Origin: Clostridium disporicum | GTDB taxonomy: Bacteria; Bacillota; Clostridia; Clostridiales; Clostridiaceae | NCBI RefSeq assembly: GCF_001405015.1 | Contig: NZ_CYZX01000003.1 | Coordinates: forward strand, 62,001-126,000 | DNA length: 64,000 nucleotides | Direction: 5' to 3' | Part shown: piece by piece, positions 53,404 to 63,052 of the stretch | Layout of the letters: every line of letters starts with the position of its first letter | Numbering within the stretch: the stretch's first letter is position 1 | Notes under the pieces: model-generated | The model's database searches: none | Told to the model about the DNA's origin: nothing | What the model saw: the letters and a program-made list of their open reading frames with translations, nothing else | Made by a program: the position numbers and the translations under genes

Positions 53404-55194
53404 CTATTGTTTTGGAATTCTTACAAATAAATTATTAATATGATACTCGTCGTATTCATTATCACTAATTCTATAATTTCCAGCTATTATATTAAATACC
53501 TCATCTAAATCCATATCACCATATCCATTTTCCTCATTTGGGTAAATAAAATTACCTTTTCTTTTTGCTGCATATATTAATAAACTCCTAATTTTAGTAG
53601 AATTAATAGCTAAATCATTTTTATCAGTTACTGCCCATTGAAGTAAAAGCGCACATACTCCAGCTACGATTGCTGTTGCAGCAGAACTTCCAGTTGTTGA
53701 AATGACATTGTTCCCATCTAAATCTATTGTTAATATATTTGTCCCAACCGTTGCTATATCTGGATTGATAAGATAATTTGCATTAAATCCTTTTCCTGAT
53801 TCTGCTTGAATTCCACCGGTTATATTACTGTAATACGCTACTGTTACCACTCTCATAGCAGTAGATGGTATTGTTAATGTATTATATGGACTAGGTTCTA
53901 AAAATTTAGTTCCCTCCGGCATCAACATTTTATCATTTAACCATATATCATATCTTCCATTGATTATATACTCTCCTTTTAATTTCAGCTTCCATATACC
54001 AGCTTTTATACTTTTAAATTTTAGATGATAAACCTGATGTCCTGTATAGTTTTCTGGATCATATTCTTCAACCTGAATATTTGTATCTGTTAAATAAAAC
54101 TTTCTATCATACTTTGCTTGTACTTTTTGTATAAAAAAGCCTATCTCCTCCCCTGCTGGAGAAATTATGCTTAAAGACATTCTATTTGGCTTCTGAACCC
54201 ATATATAGAAATTGAAGACTTCGATAGTTCTAGGTATATTTATTTCAACGGTATCAATATCTCCTACATTTTTAATATACCTTGTAACATGGCCTTCACT
54301 ATTCCCCAAATTTCCAGTACCTGCAACAAATATAATTCCACTTTTATCAGCTATTGAAGTAATAAATCTTGCTGTAATATTATATCCATCATGACTTCCC
54401 TGTGTACTACCAACTCCTAAGTATATAACTATCGGCCTCTCTAGTTCTTGTGCTCGTTTTTCTAGATAGGCAATAGCTGCTAATACTTCTGAATTATTAT
54501 AAACAGGAACTATATGAAGATTGTTCCTCTTTAAAATTGTCTTATAATTAGGTGATTCAAAAAGTTTTACAACTAAAAAATCACAATCATTGGCTATTCC
54601 AACCATTTTTCCGTTATATCCTCTAGCACCAATTATCCCTGCCATTTTTGTGCCATGCCCTACTTCATCTTTACTATTTACAAGTGCATATGGATCTTGT
54701 CCATTTTTTTGTGCTTTAATTGCATTATTAATTTCTGCATTGGTAAATTCTCTTCCTATATATACATTCTCTTTTCTATCTGATTGTATACTTTGGTCCC
54801 ATAAACTAATTATCCTCGAAGTATCATCTTCTCTAATAAACTCCTTATTCAAGTAATTAATCCCTGTATCTATTATTCCAACCAAAACTCCTCTTCCATT
54901 TAAACCTATATAAGGATTACTTTTAACTTGATATATATTATCAACATCACTTGGTGATATATCTTGAAGTGTATATACGCTTCTAGCCTCAATAAATATT
55001 ATTGCCGGTACATCTTTTCTTAATCTATCAAGATTTTCTTCACTTACAGCTACTACTGCTAATGTATCTGTAATAGTATCACCACATGCATAATCTACCT
55101 TATCAATTTGTTCCTTAAAATTCCCTCTATATTCCACTACATATCCTGGAGCATTTTCATCTAAATAATAGTTACATGTACTATTACTCATCAT
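53404..55194 (-). CDS. Csp-type subtilisin-like germination protease (first of pair)
   Basis: A 596-residue paralogue of the following gene with the same order: prodomain (about 1-95), Asp109 (GIIDTGINYL), His180 (VGHGTKMAGI), jelly-roll insert, and Ser504 in TGSSAATA, where the usual Thr before Ser is also Ser. All three triad residues are kept, unlike the pseudoprotease Csp proteins of C. difficile. A C-terminal tail of about 25 residues (ending FVRIPKQ) is extra. Expected in the forespore, stored in spores and acting at germination. The ATG follows GGGAGAGAA. Confidence 0.88.
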   Translation of the reverse strand: MMSNSTCNYYLDENAPGYVVEYRGNFKEQIDKVDYACGDTITDTLAVVAVSEENLDRLRKDVPAIIFIEARSVYTLQDISPSDVDNIYQVKSNPYIGLNGRGVLVGIIDTGINYLNKEFIREDDTSRIISLWDQSIQSDRKENVYIGREFTNAEINNAIKAQKNGQDPYALVNSKDEVGHGTKMAGIIGARGYNGKMVGIANDCDFLVVKLFESPNYKTILKRNNLHIVPVYNNSEVLAAIAYLEKRAQELERPIVIYLGVGSTQGSHDGYNITARFITSIADKSGIIFVAGTGNLGNSEGHVTRYIKNVGDIDTVEINIPRTIEVFNFYIWVQKPNRMSLSIISPAGEEIGFFIQKVQAKYDRKFYLTDTNIQVEEYDPENYTGHQVYHLKFKSIKAGIWKLKLKGEYIINGRYDIWLNDKMLMPEGTKFLEPSPYNTLTIPSTAMRVVTVAYYSNITGGIQAESGKGFNANYLINPDIATVGTNILTIDLDGNNVISTTGSSAATAIVAGVCALLLQWAVTDKNDLAINSTKIRSLLIYAAKRKGNFIYPNEENGYGDMDLDEVFNIIAGNYRISDNEYDEYHINNLFVRIPKQ

Positions 55195-55380
55195 TTCTCT
55201 CCCTACTATTACTTACACTATAAGTTTATGATTTAATAAAAAATAATACCCCAACAATTATAAAATCACCTCTATAACTTATAGCTTACTAATAATATGC
55301 ATATTTTTAGATGCTCCGCTTAAAGAGCATACTATAATATTAATAAAAAATTATGGAGTTTCATTTACATAAAAAAATAA

Positions 55381-55410
55381 AAAGTGGATTCTAATTGAAT
55401 CCACTTTTTT
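55381..55410 (-). terminator. Terminator of the antiporter gene
   Basis: AAAGTGGATT / AATCCACTTT stem with a 7-base loop and a T-run on both sides, so it can work in either direction. It lies 33 bases past the antiporter stop. Confidence 0.85.
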
Positions 55411-55442
55411 TTACTTCTTATTTACTTAACTTATCTAATTTA

Positions 55443-56675
55443 TTAACTTACTACTTTTGAGTCAGGAATTTGTTTTTCTGATTTAATTTCTCCAGCCATC
55501 TTAAATGCTTGCTTTGCTAAAAATACTGCAATAATTTCATTTATTACTGCCGCTGCTGCAATTGTTCCTTGAATCATAGTTGCATACTCAGGTGCTATTG
55601 GTAATAAAGTTGTTACTGCTATTCCTGTAAATAAAAGTGATACTCCTGAATGAGGAAGTAATGAAAGCCCTAAATACTTACATACATTCTTGTCAGCCTT
55701 TGATATTTTACCACCAAGGTATGCACCTAATATTTTACCTATAGCACGAGCTATTATATATACAGCAGTAAGTGCTCCAGCTCCTAATATTAGATGATAA
55801 TCTAGTGGTGCTCCTAATGCTACTATCATAAGCATTAATGCCACAGCAATAATAGGATTCATAGCTCCCATTATTTCTTTTAATCTCTCTTCTGAAACCA
55901 TATTTGCAATAACAGCTGAAAATGCTATACCTACTAATAATAAATTAATTTCTAATATATTTTGGCTTACAAATCTACCAATCATAGCTGTAACAATTAT
56001 AAGCAGCATATTCTTTATAATAGTTTCTTTCTTATCACAGCTCTTACGTAGAATTTTACCACTTATATATCCAGTTATTCCACCTACTACCATTGGTAAA
56101 ATTACCATCATTAATATAGGAAGTATTTGGATTCTTCCACCAGTATACATACTTGAAACTCCACCAATAACTAAAAAGAATACTATTACTGCTAATATGT
56201 CATCTAACGCTGCAAGTGGTATTAAAGTTTTTGCAACTGGTCCATTTGCCTTGTACTCTCTAACTATCGATAAAGATGGTGCCGGAGCTGTTGCTAATGC
56301 AATTCCTCCAAATATTAATGCAATTGACATTGGAATATCTTCAACAAAGAAAAATGCAATTGCTACTATTATAAATGTAATCAACCCTTCAAATATAGTA
56401 ATAGTTACTATCTGTTTTCCTGACTTTTTAATTTCTCTCAATATTAATTCCGTACCAATTAACATACCTGCAGTTACTTCTCCAACGTTACTTAAAATAT
56501 GAAACCAATTTGAGTCTAGCAATCCTTGTGTCATCCAATTTAATGCGTGAGGTCCTATAATCATACCTGTTAATAACCATCCAAGAATAGATGGTAGTTT
56601 AACTTTAGTAACTAGCTTCCCTACAAAAAATGCTATTACAACAAATACTGTTAATAAAATAATTCCTTTTATCAT
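55443..56675 (-). CDS. Cation:proton antiporter (CPA2/KefB-like membrane domain)
   Basis: A 410-residue protein with about twelve membrane helices and no C-terminal TrkA domain. The N-terminal half has LPSILGWLLTGMIIGPHAL and the core helix LAALDDILAVIVFF, where the paired acids of the ion site (ALDD) are seen. It probably exchanges Na+ or K+ for H+. It follows the TetR gene by 14 bases in one operon. A drug or stress signal through TetR would control it. Confidence 0.88.
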   Translation of the reverse strand: MIKGIILLTVFVVIAFFVGKLVTKVKLPSILGWLLTGMIIGPHALNWMTQGLLDSNWFHILSNVGEVTAGMLIGTELILREIKKSGKQIVTITIFEGLITFIIVAIAFFFVEDIPMSIALIFGGIALATAPAPSLSIVREYKANGPVAKTLIPLAALDDILAVIVFFLVIGGVSSMYTGGRIQILPILMMVILPMVVGGITGYISGKILRKSCDKKETIIKNMLLIIVTAMIGRFVSQNILEINLLLVGIAFSAVIANMVSEERLKEIMGAMNPIIAVALMLMIVALGAPLDYHLILGAGALTAVYIIARAIGKILGAYLGGKISKADKNVCKYLGLSLLPHSGVSLLFTGIAVTTLLPIAPEYATMIQGTIAAAAVINEIIAVFLAKQAFKMAGEIKSEKQIPDSKVVS

Positions 56676-56689
56676 TTTTACTCCTCCAT

Positions 56690-57298
56690 TTATTTATCTA
56701 TACCTTCAAAGACCATTTCTATCATTATTTTATGGTCTTTTCTAAACTCTTCTATTACTGTATCTTTATCTTTATCCCCAATATTTCTCATATGCTTTTC
56801 TTCTAACTTTTCACCTATAATCATTATTAACTCAAAGGCTTTTTCTCTATCAAATTTAGGATTTATATCTATATTTTTAATGATTTTGTATATAAGATTA
56901 TTATTATACTCTTGAAATTCTTCACTTAATTTAATAGCTTCCTCAATGTTATAATAAAGTACAGAATTTACTATAAGCATTGAATAAAGGGGGTTCTCCC
57001 TAAAGAATTTGAATTTAATATCAAAATATCTGCTTATATAATCTATCCCACACTTATCTTTATCATCTATTTCAATATTTACATTTTCTTTAAATCTATC
57101 TATAGCAAACTTAAGTGCATGTAAGTAAATTTCTTCTTTTGATTTAAAATAATAATAAATTAACCCTTTTGATACTTTAGCCTTTTTACAAATACTATTT
57201 GTAGATGCTGCCTTATATCCATTTTCAGCAAATTCTTCTATAGCTGCTTTTATTATTTTATCTTTAACCTCTGCATTTTGAAGTTCTTTATCACTCAT
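56690..57298 (-). CDS. TetR-family regulator of the antiporter operon
   Basis: A 202-residue TetR protein: helix-turn-helix AIEEFAENGYKAASTNSICKKAKVSKGLIYYYFKSK at about 17-52, then an all-helical ligand domain. It is first in the operon with the antiporter. The palindrome at 57351-57365 is a likely autoregulatory site. The ligand is unknown. Confidence 0.9.
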   Translation of the reverse strand: MSDKELQNAEVKDKIIKAAIEEFAENGYKAASTNSICKKAKVSKGLIYYYFKSKEEIYLHALKFAIDRFKENVNIEIDDKDKCGIDYISRYFDIKFKFFRENPLYSMLIVNSVLYYNIEEAIKLSEEFQEYNNNLIYKIIKNIDINPKFDREKAFELIMIIGEKLEEKHMRNIGDKDKDTVIEEFRKDHKIMIEMVFEGIDK

Positions 57299-57350
57299 AT
57301 CTAAACCCCTTTATATTATTACTTTCATCATTTTAAATAGTACCACCAAC

Positions 57351-57365
57351 TGACCACTTGGTCAA
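57351..57365 (-). promoter_or_regulatory. Likely TetR operator
   Basis: TGACC-ACTT-GGTCA, extended by an A on one side, 53 bases before the TetR start. TTGACC...GGTCAA dyads are common sites of TetR-type regulators. Confidence 0.65.
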
Positions 57366-57439
57366 TAATCATCTTGTACCATATTACACTTTATAATTTC
57401 AATATGTCCCACATTTAATAGAATTTTCTCAAAAAAATA

Positions 57440-57466
57440 AAAGATGTATCAAAATAATACATCTTT
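57440..57466 (-). terminator. Terminator of the flavodoxin-fold gene pair
   Basis: AAAGATGTAT / ATACATCTTT stem with a 7-base loop, followed on the minus strand by TATTTTTTTGAG. It lies 50 bases past the stop. Confidence 0.85.
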
Positions 57467-57516
57467 AAAATATTACTACTATAATATTTAACAGTTTTTT
57501 TAATATTATAATCCAA

Positions 57517-58176
57517 TTATTTAATTTTATATGGCTTCTTGTTAAAACTTGTTATATATACCTTGTTTTTAAATCCTGAACTTATCCATCCAAAGTTTCC
57601 TGCTTGCATATAAAGTACCTTATTCATATTCGCTTCTGCGTACAAATCCTTACCCATAGATTCTCCACTATTTATAACATCAATAAGCTTGTCTAAAACT
57701 TCCTTTATCGATGATTTAATCTTAGCCTGCCATGGAATACTAGAACTATTTCCAATAAACGGACCTGTTCCAATGCCTATTCCCCCACCATATCTTAATT
57801 TTTCTATGTGATTTGTAAAGTTTCTAAGTATCTTAAGTGCTTGCCTATTCTGTTTACCTTCATAAAAGCCGCAATTAACAATACCGTATATCCTAGAATC
57901 ACATTTTATATTATTTTCTTTTGTGTATTTTTCAAATCCCTCTAAAAATTTAATTACTGTAGATGGAAGACAATCTACATAAAGAGGAAAAGCAATTACT
58001 ATATTATCGCAATTAGTTAATACATGAAATTTATCTACATCTTTTATTCTTTTATCTGCTATAGAAATTTCATAAACATTATTTTCTTTATCAAAGTAAC
58101 TTTTAACTACTTCCAGTAAGTATTTACTACAAGATTTTTCTCCTTTAGGACTTCCATTAATCAATACGATATTCAT
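57517..58176 (-). CDS. Flavodoxin-fold NAD(P)H-dependent oxidoreductase
   Basis: A 219-residue protein with the FMN-phosphate loop INGSPKGEKSCSKYLLE at the N-terminus and IVIAFPLYVDCLPSTVIKFLE, the second FMN-contact strand. A later GIVNCGFYEGKQN is conserved in this clostridial group. It likely binds FMN and reduces quinones or small acceptors. It starts one base after the upstream gene, with which it forms a unit. Confidence 0.8.
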   Translation of the reverse strand: MNIVLINGSPKGEKSCSKYLLEVVKSYFDKENNVYEISIADKRIKDVDKFHVLTNCDNIVIAFPLYVDCLPSTVIKFLEGFEKYTKENNIKCDSRIYGIVNCGFYEGKQNRQALKILRNFTNHIEKLRYGGGIGIGTGPFIGNSSSIPWQAKIKSSIKEVLDKLIDVINSGESMGKDLYAEANMNKVLYMQAGNFGWISSGFKNKVYITSFNKKPYKIK

Positions 58177-58177
58177 C

Positions 58178-58747
58178 TTAATTCACCCCACACAAATTAT
58201 CTAATCTAGTAGTAATTTTATTTTGTATGTTATTACTATCTTCAAGGATTAAAAATTCATTTTCTTTACAATGAAAATTAATCATATTTCTATTAAACAA
58301 TTCTTTAAAAGTACTAGCTTCTCCAGTATATAATTTAGTAGAATATCCTATTACAAACATCTTAAAATCCTTTTTATATCTTTTTTTATGATGCATCTCT
58401 CCATTAGCTAATTGAAAAAACGGTGAAATATTAGGTATCATTCTATCAAGAATAACTTTAAATGATGGAGAATACATTCCATACAATATTCTTGAAACTA
58501 AAACTATGTAATCACATTCTATAAACAATCTATTCTTAAGCTCATTATCATCATTTATAATACATTTACCAGGAGTTTTTACCCAACAATTAAAACATCC
58601 TACACATGGATTTAAATTCATATCGTCTAAATATAAAAAATACTTTTCAACCTTACCCTCTACATGATTATCAATTTTTTTTACTATTTCATCTCTCAAT
58701 TCTTTATCTCTATCATCAGTATCTACTATTATTAAAATACTTCTCAT
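58178..58747 (-). CDS. Flavodoxin-family protein with Cys motif
   Basis: About 189 residues. A flavodoxin-like fold begins with SILIIVDTDD, which is less like an FMN loop than in its neighbour, followed by NPCVGCFNCWVKTPGKC, the Cys pattern of iron-sulfur flavoproteins (CxxCxxC...C) that may hold a 4Fe-4S cluster. YIVLVSRILYGMYSPSFKVILDR fits the family's second flavin segment. The ATG chosen has GGAGG six bases upstream; an earlier in-frame ATG abuts that site. With the next gene it may form a small electron-transfer pair. Confidence 0.78.
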   Translation of the reverse strand: MRSILIIVDTDDRDKELRDEIVKKIDNHVEGKVEKYFLYLDDMNLNPCVGCFNCWVKTPGKCIINDDNELKNRLFIECDYIVLVSRILYGMYSPSFKVILDRMIPNISPFFQLANGEMHHKKRYKKDFKMFVIGYSTKLYTGEASTFKELFNRNMINFHCKENEFLILEDSNNIQNKITTRLDNLCGVN

Positions 58748-58977
58748 AAACATCCTCCAAAACCTATTCTATGTTATTTTTTAACATAACTATAAGTAAT
58801 TTAGGCTTTACCCCTCCTTTTAACCAAATTATTTAATACCCCATCATTTAAATAAGTATAAATTTTGCGCATTATAATAATTATATTTAATATCTACCCT
58901 ATATAATTCCTATTTTAATAATATTTTTAAATACTTATTATGATTAAATTAATATTAGATTAACACTTATATAATAA

Positions 58978-59000
58978 AAAAGCCAGCAAAGCTGACTTTT
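58978..59000 (-). terminator. Terminator of the GH1 gene
   Basis: AAAAGCCAGC / GCTGACTTTT with one mismatch and a 3-base loop, followed on the minus strand by TTATTA after a T-run. It lies 27 bases past the stop. Confidence 0.85.
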
Positions 59001-59026
59001 TATTATAATAAATTTTTAATTCTTAA

Positions 59027-60454
59027 TTATTCTAAATCTTCACCATTTGATGCTATAACCTTCTTATACCAATCAAAGCTCTTCTTTTTACTACGTTTTA
59101 ATGTTCCGTTACCTTCATTATCTCTATCTACATATATAAATCCGTAACGTTTTTTCATTTCACCTGTTCCAGCACTTACTAAGTCAATTGGTCCCCATGT
59201 TGTATATCCTAGTAAATCAACACCATCTTCTACAACTGCATCTCTCATTGCTTTTATGTGTGCTCTTAAGTAATCTATTCTATAATCATCTTCTACATAT
59301 CCATTTTCATCTGGAGTATCTACTGCGCCTAATCCATTTTCAACTATGAATAATGGCTTTTGGTAACGATCATATAATGTATTCATTGTTATTCTTAATC
59401 CTAGTGGATCTATTTGCCATCCCCATTCACTTGCATCTAAGTATGGGTTCTTTAATGAAGCGAAAATATTTCCTTCAGTTGTTTTATTAACTTCTGGGTC
59501 TGCACTTGCACATCTGCTTGAATAGTATGAGAATGAAATAAAGTCTACAGTATGGTTCTTAAGTAACTCTAAATCTCCTTCTTCCATTACTGGCATTGTA
59601 CCCTTTCTTTCCATTTCCTTTAATGCATATGCAGGATATTGTCCTCTTGATTGAACATCTATAAAGAAATAATTTTCTCTATCTGCATTCATTCCCTTCC
59701 AAACATCATTTGGATTACAAGAATATGGATAAGTTTGTCCAGCTGCAAGCATACAACCAACCTTGTTGTTAGGGTCTACTTCATGAGCAATCTTAGTTGC
59801 AATAGCACTTGCTACTAATTCATGGTGAGCTGCTTGATACTTAATCTTTTCTTCGTCTTCTCCTTCTTCAAAGTAAAGACCAGCACCCATAAATGGAGCA
59901 TGTAAAATCATATTAATTTCATTAAATGTTAACCAGTATTTTACTAGTCCTTTATATCTTCTAAAGATTACATTACATAAGTTTTCGTAGAAGCCTACTA
60001 ACTTTCTGTTTCTCCATGCACCGTATTCTGTAATTAAGTGCATTGGACAATCAAAGTGAGTTATAGTAACTAATGGTTCTATTCCATACTTATGACACTC
60101 TTTAAATAATTCTTCATAGAATTTTAAACCTTCTTCATTTGGCTCAGTTTCATCTCCATTTGGGAATATTCTTGACCAAGCTATTGAACAACGATATGTT
60201 TTAAATCCCATTTCTCCAAATAATTTTATATCTTCTCTAAAACGGTGATACATGTCTATTGCTTCTTTTGCAGGATAGAAATGTTCATCATCAAAATCAA
60301 ACATCTTCATTTTACCTGCTATTACCGCAAATCTATCTTTTCCTACTGGAGAAACGTCTACATTTGCAAGTCCTCTTCCACCTTCATTATATCCACCTTC
60401 ACATTGGTTTGCAGCTGTTGCTCCACCCCATAAAAAATCTTTTCTAAAACCCAT
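59027..60454 (-). CDS. bglA: GH1 6-phospho-beta-glucosidase
   Basis: About 475 residues, the usual GH1 size. N-terminal FLWGGATAANQCEGG, acid/base Glu in TFNEIN, nucleophile Glu in IVENGLG, and the late SAGTGEMKKRYGFIYVD segment, whose Ser, Lys and Tyr bind the 6-phosphate of the sugar. It cleaves phosphorylated beta-glucosides (for example cellobiose or salicin phosphate) taken up by a PTS. No PTS gene is in the window. The ATG after GGAGGAGAAAA is chosen; a longer frame starts eight codons upstream. bglA is used as a common symbol for this group. Confidence 0.93.
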   Translation of the reverse strand: MGFRKDFLWGGATAANQCEGGYNEGGRGLANVDVSPVGKDRFAVIAGKMKMFDFDDEHFYPAKEAIDMYHRFREDIKLFGEMGFKTYRCSIAWSRIFPNGDETEPNEEGLKFYEELFKECHKYGIEPLVTITHFDCPMHLITEYGAWRNRKLVGFYENLCNVIFRRYKGLVKYWLTFNEINMILHAPFMGAGLYFEEGEDEEKIKYQAAHHELVASAIATKIAHEVDPNNKVGCMLAAGQTYPYSCNPNDVWKGMNADRENYFFIDVQSRGQYPAYALKEMERKGTMPVMEEGDLELLKNHTVDFISFSYYSSRCASADPEVNKTTEGNIFASLKNPYLDASEWGWQIDPLGLRITMNTLYDRYQKPLFIVENGLGAVDTPDENGYVEDDYRIDYLRAHIKAMRDAVVEDGVDLLGYTTWGPIDLVSAGTGEMKKRYGFIYVDRDNEGNGTLKRSKKKSFDWYKKVIASNGEDLE

Positions 60455-60633
60455 TTTTTCTCCTCCTAAAAGCTCCACATTCTAATATAATAAACATTTC
60501 ATACCTTTACTTACTTTTTATTATATTTCTATAACAGAAAAAATAATTTCAAATTTTGAAAATATTTAAACTATTTTGCTATTATTTGTTCACTTTACGA
60601 AAACTATAGTTCATAAAAAGAAAATAAAAAATT

Positions 60634-60667
60634 CACTACCTAACAAGTATAAACTTACTAGGTAGTG
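60634..60667 (-). terminator. Terminator of the GntR-ABC operon
   Basis: CACTACCTA / TAGGTAGTG stem with further TAA / TTA pairing, followed on the minus strand by AATTTTTTATTTT. It lies 15 bases past the last permease stop. Confidence 0.85.
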
Positions 60668-60681
60668 TTCCATAAGCTTAT

Positions 60682-61407
60682 TTATTTTACTGTAGCCTTT
60701 CTAATCATCTTAAACGAACCAAAAATACATACACCAAATACTAATATATAAATCAACAACACCAAAAATACCCTATTATCTGTAGATGGTCTAATCTTAT
60801 CCAAAATAAGAAACCTATCATCTATATTAAACCATACTATCCACAATCCTACTGAAAGTACTGACCATATAAGCTGAGTCCTTTCACTAGTTTTTAAATT
60901 AATAACACCTATTATTAACCCTATAACAGAAGCTAAACTATAAATCATAAATGAAAACAACACTGATCCTATAATTGCATTCAAGCCACCATCCTGCATC
61001 CAAATAATTCTTCCTTCTACATCTGTAAACTTTTCAAAGGTTGTAAAGTAAAGATCATAAAATGTAGGTGCTTTGATAAATAAATTCATTGTTCTATTTA
61101 TAGCAAAATCTATTACTGCCATAAGCGCTGATATAGGAAATATAGAAATTATAGTTCCTTTTATAAAAGTACTTCTTGATATATTATTAGCTTGTGCAAA
61201 CTTAAATTTATTTTTTAATGTATCTGATGCACAAGAAAGTAAAAATATAAAAGTTAATACGTCCATTATTACCGGTAAAAGAATCTCTCCATATTGCCCT
61301 ATATTTATAAAAAACATTAGTACTATTGATATTATAAGATAAAAATATATAATTCTTTTTCTCATGTCTATTATATTAAACTTTGCTACCCTTAAACTTT
61401 TATCCAT
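60682..61407 (-). CDS. ABC transporter membrane protein (second permease)
   Basis: A 241-residue protein with six hydrophobic segments. It resembles the preceding permease in length and in order of segments (FAQANNISRSTFIKG here, FAQSNNISRKSFIIG there), so the two are paralogues from a duplication. They likely form a heterodimer with the ATPase of the operon. Substrate unknown; relatives next to YtrA-type regulators answer to cell-wall antibiotics. It starts three bases after the previous stop. Confidence 0.8.
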   Translation of the reverse strand: MDKSLRVAKFNIIDMRKRIIYFYLIISIVLMFFINIGQYGEILLPVIMDVLTFIFLLSCASDTLKNKFKFAQANNISRSTFIKGTIISIFPISALMAVIDFAINRTMNLFIKAPTFYDLYFTTFEKFTDVEGRIIWMQDGGLNAIIGSVLFSFMIYSLASVIGLIIGVINLKTSERTQLIWSVLSVGLWIVWFNIDDRFLILDKIRPSTDNRVFLVLLIYILVFGVCIFGSFKMIRKATVK

Positions 61408-61410
61408 AGA

Positions 61411-62178
61411 CTATTTCCCCTTAACTTCAGCTTTTTTAATTAATAAAAATGATATTCCTGTTAATACCATTACAATTAATATTAAACTTAAAAAAGCTAG
61501 ATAAACATTATTTGTTGCTATTCCAAAAACTTTTCTTATACCTTCATATACTGAAGGGAAAAAATATCTATTATTTAACTCTATAACTCCAGCTATATTT
61601 AACAATGCTATTGGAATTATTGATACTACAACCTTCATAATTGTGTTACATCTAAAATATATCATATTTATCACTACACCTAATACATAAGCAAAGCAGT
61701 ATAACGCTAGCAATAAAAGAAATGTATTTATTATTGTTAAAAAACTATTACCTTGAATCCATTCATTATATATCCCTACTCTATCAGCTCCAGTTGAAGT
61801 ATATAATATATCATAAATAGTAGGCATTTGAACAAAGATATTGGTAATCCTATTTATCATCACATCAATTACAGCCATCACCACAGCTATTGGAAATATT
61901 GATTCTATAACACCAATAATAAATGATTTTCTTGATATATTATTACTTTGTGCAAAATAAAAATTTTCTTTAAAAGAATTTAATCCACATACAAAAAGAA
62001 ATATTACAGTTGCTAGCTCCAATCCTGAATTTACTATATGAAAGTTATCATTAAAATTAGTAATATTTTGTATTGTTGTAAAAGTTACTACAGCTATTAT
62101 AATTAAATAAAATATTATTATAGGCTTTACCATATCATTTATATTCATTTTAGCTATTTTAAAGCTCTTATTCACCAT
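61411..62178 (-). CDS. ABC transporter membrane protein (first permease)
   Basis: A 255-residue membrane protein with six hydrophobic segments and the motif FAQSNNISRKSFIIGVIESIFPIAV, shared with its paralogue downstream. It overlaps the end of the ATPase gene by eleven bases. Not a known family with a fixed substrate; the order regulator-ATPase-permeases is that of Ytr/Yhc-type exporters. Confidence 0.8.
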   Translation of the reverse strand: MVNKSFKIAKMNINDMVKPIIIFYLIIIAVVTFTTIQNITNFNDNFHIVNSGLELATVIFLFVCGLNSFKENFYFAQSNNISRKSFIIGVIESIFPIAVVMAVIDVMINRITNIFVQMPTIYDILYTSTGADRVGIYNEWIQGNSFLTIINTFLLLLALYCFAYVLGVVINMIYFRCNTIMKVVVSIIPIALLNIAGVIELNNRYFFPSVYEGIRKVFGIATNNVYLAFLSLILIVMVLTGISFLLIKKAEVKGK

Positions 62179-63049
62179 GACTCTCCCCCTTATTAGTCAA
62201 GTATATGAATAACTTTTGAAGCTCTACCTTTGAAAATTCTAAACCTAGATTTTCTGCTAACTCCTTATCTTTGTTATTAATCTCACCTAAAACTGTAACT
62301 GATTTATAATTGCTTAATGATTCAATATTTACAATCTCCTTAGCTTCAATATATTTATCAACATTTTGACCTAACCCTGATACTGTATAAACCTTGTTTA
62401 ATAATTCTTCTGATTCTTCTGTATTAACTATCTTTCTATCATTTAATATAACTACATTTTCTAAAAGGCTAGAAACCTCCTCAATAATGTGAGTTGATAA
62501 TATTATAGTCTTCGGATTTTCAATATAATCCTTCATTAGCTCCTTATAAAATAATTCTCTATGATTTGCATCTAACCCAAGGACCGGCTCATCGTAAATT
62601 ACAATCTCTGCATTTGATGCCATAGCAGTTATAATCTTAGCTATCGAACTATAACCTGTTGAAAGATTCTTTATTTTTTTACTTATATCAAGGTCAAACT
62701 TTTTAGAAAGCTCTAAGGCATATGACATATTAAAGTTTGGATAAAACTCTTTTGTATATTTAAATATATCCTTTACCTTATAGCCTTCTGGAAAAAGGTT
62801 TCTCTCTGTCATAAAGTATATTTTTTCTAAAGCTTTATCATTTTCACGAATATTTTCACCATCAACTTCTACAGTTCCATCATCTTGAAAAACTCTATTT
62901 GTAATTATATTTAAAAGAGTAGTTTTCCCAGCTCCATTTCTGCCTAACACCCCATAAATTTTATTTTCTTCAAAAGTAAGCGAAATATCATCTAGCACTA
63001 AATTATCATCATATTTTTTTCTTAAATTTTTTATTTCTATCTTTGCCAT
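62168..63049 (-). CDS. ABC transporter ATP-binding protein
   Basis: A 293-residue ATPase of the YtrB/EcsA-like kind. Walker A GRNGAGKTT, the signature in ISKKIKNLSTGYSS (STGYS instead of SGGQ, normal for this branch), Walker B VIYDEPVLGLD and the switch His in LSTHIIEE. The C-terminal 80 residues are of the kind found only in this subgroup. It powers export by the two permeases downstream and follows the GntR gene by three bases. Confidence 0.92.
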   Translation of the reverse strand: MAKIEIKNLRKKYDDNLVLDDISLTFEENKIYGVLGRNGAGKTTLLNIITNRVFQDDGTVEVDGENIRENDKALEKIYFMTERNLFPEGYKVKDIFKYTKEFYPNFNMSYALELSKKFDLDISKKIKNLSTGYSSIAKIITAMASNAEIVIYDEPVLGLDANHRELFYKELMKDYIENPKTIILSTHIIEEVSSLLENVVILNDRKIVNTEESEELLNKVYTVSGLGQNVDKYIEAKEIVNIESLSNYKSVTVLGEINNKDKELAENLGLEFSKVELQKLFIYLTNKGESHGE

Positions 63050-63052
63050 ATC

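Noticed and set aside
55195..55300. A forespore (sigma-G) promoter before the csp pair
   Set aside because: Words near GCATA and CATAAA occur, but not with the needed spacing; I could not support one pair over chance in AT-rich DNA.
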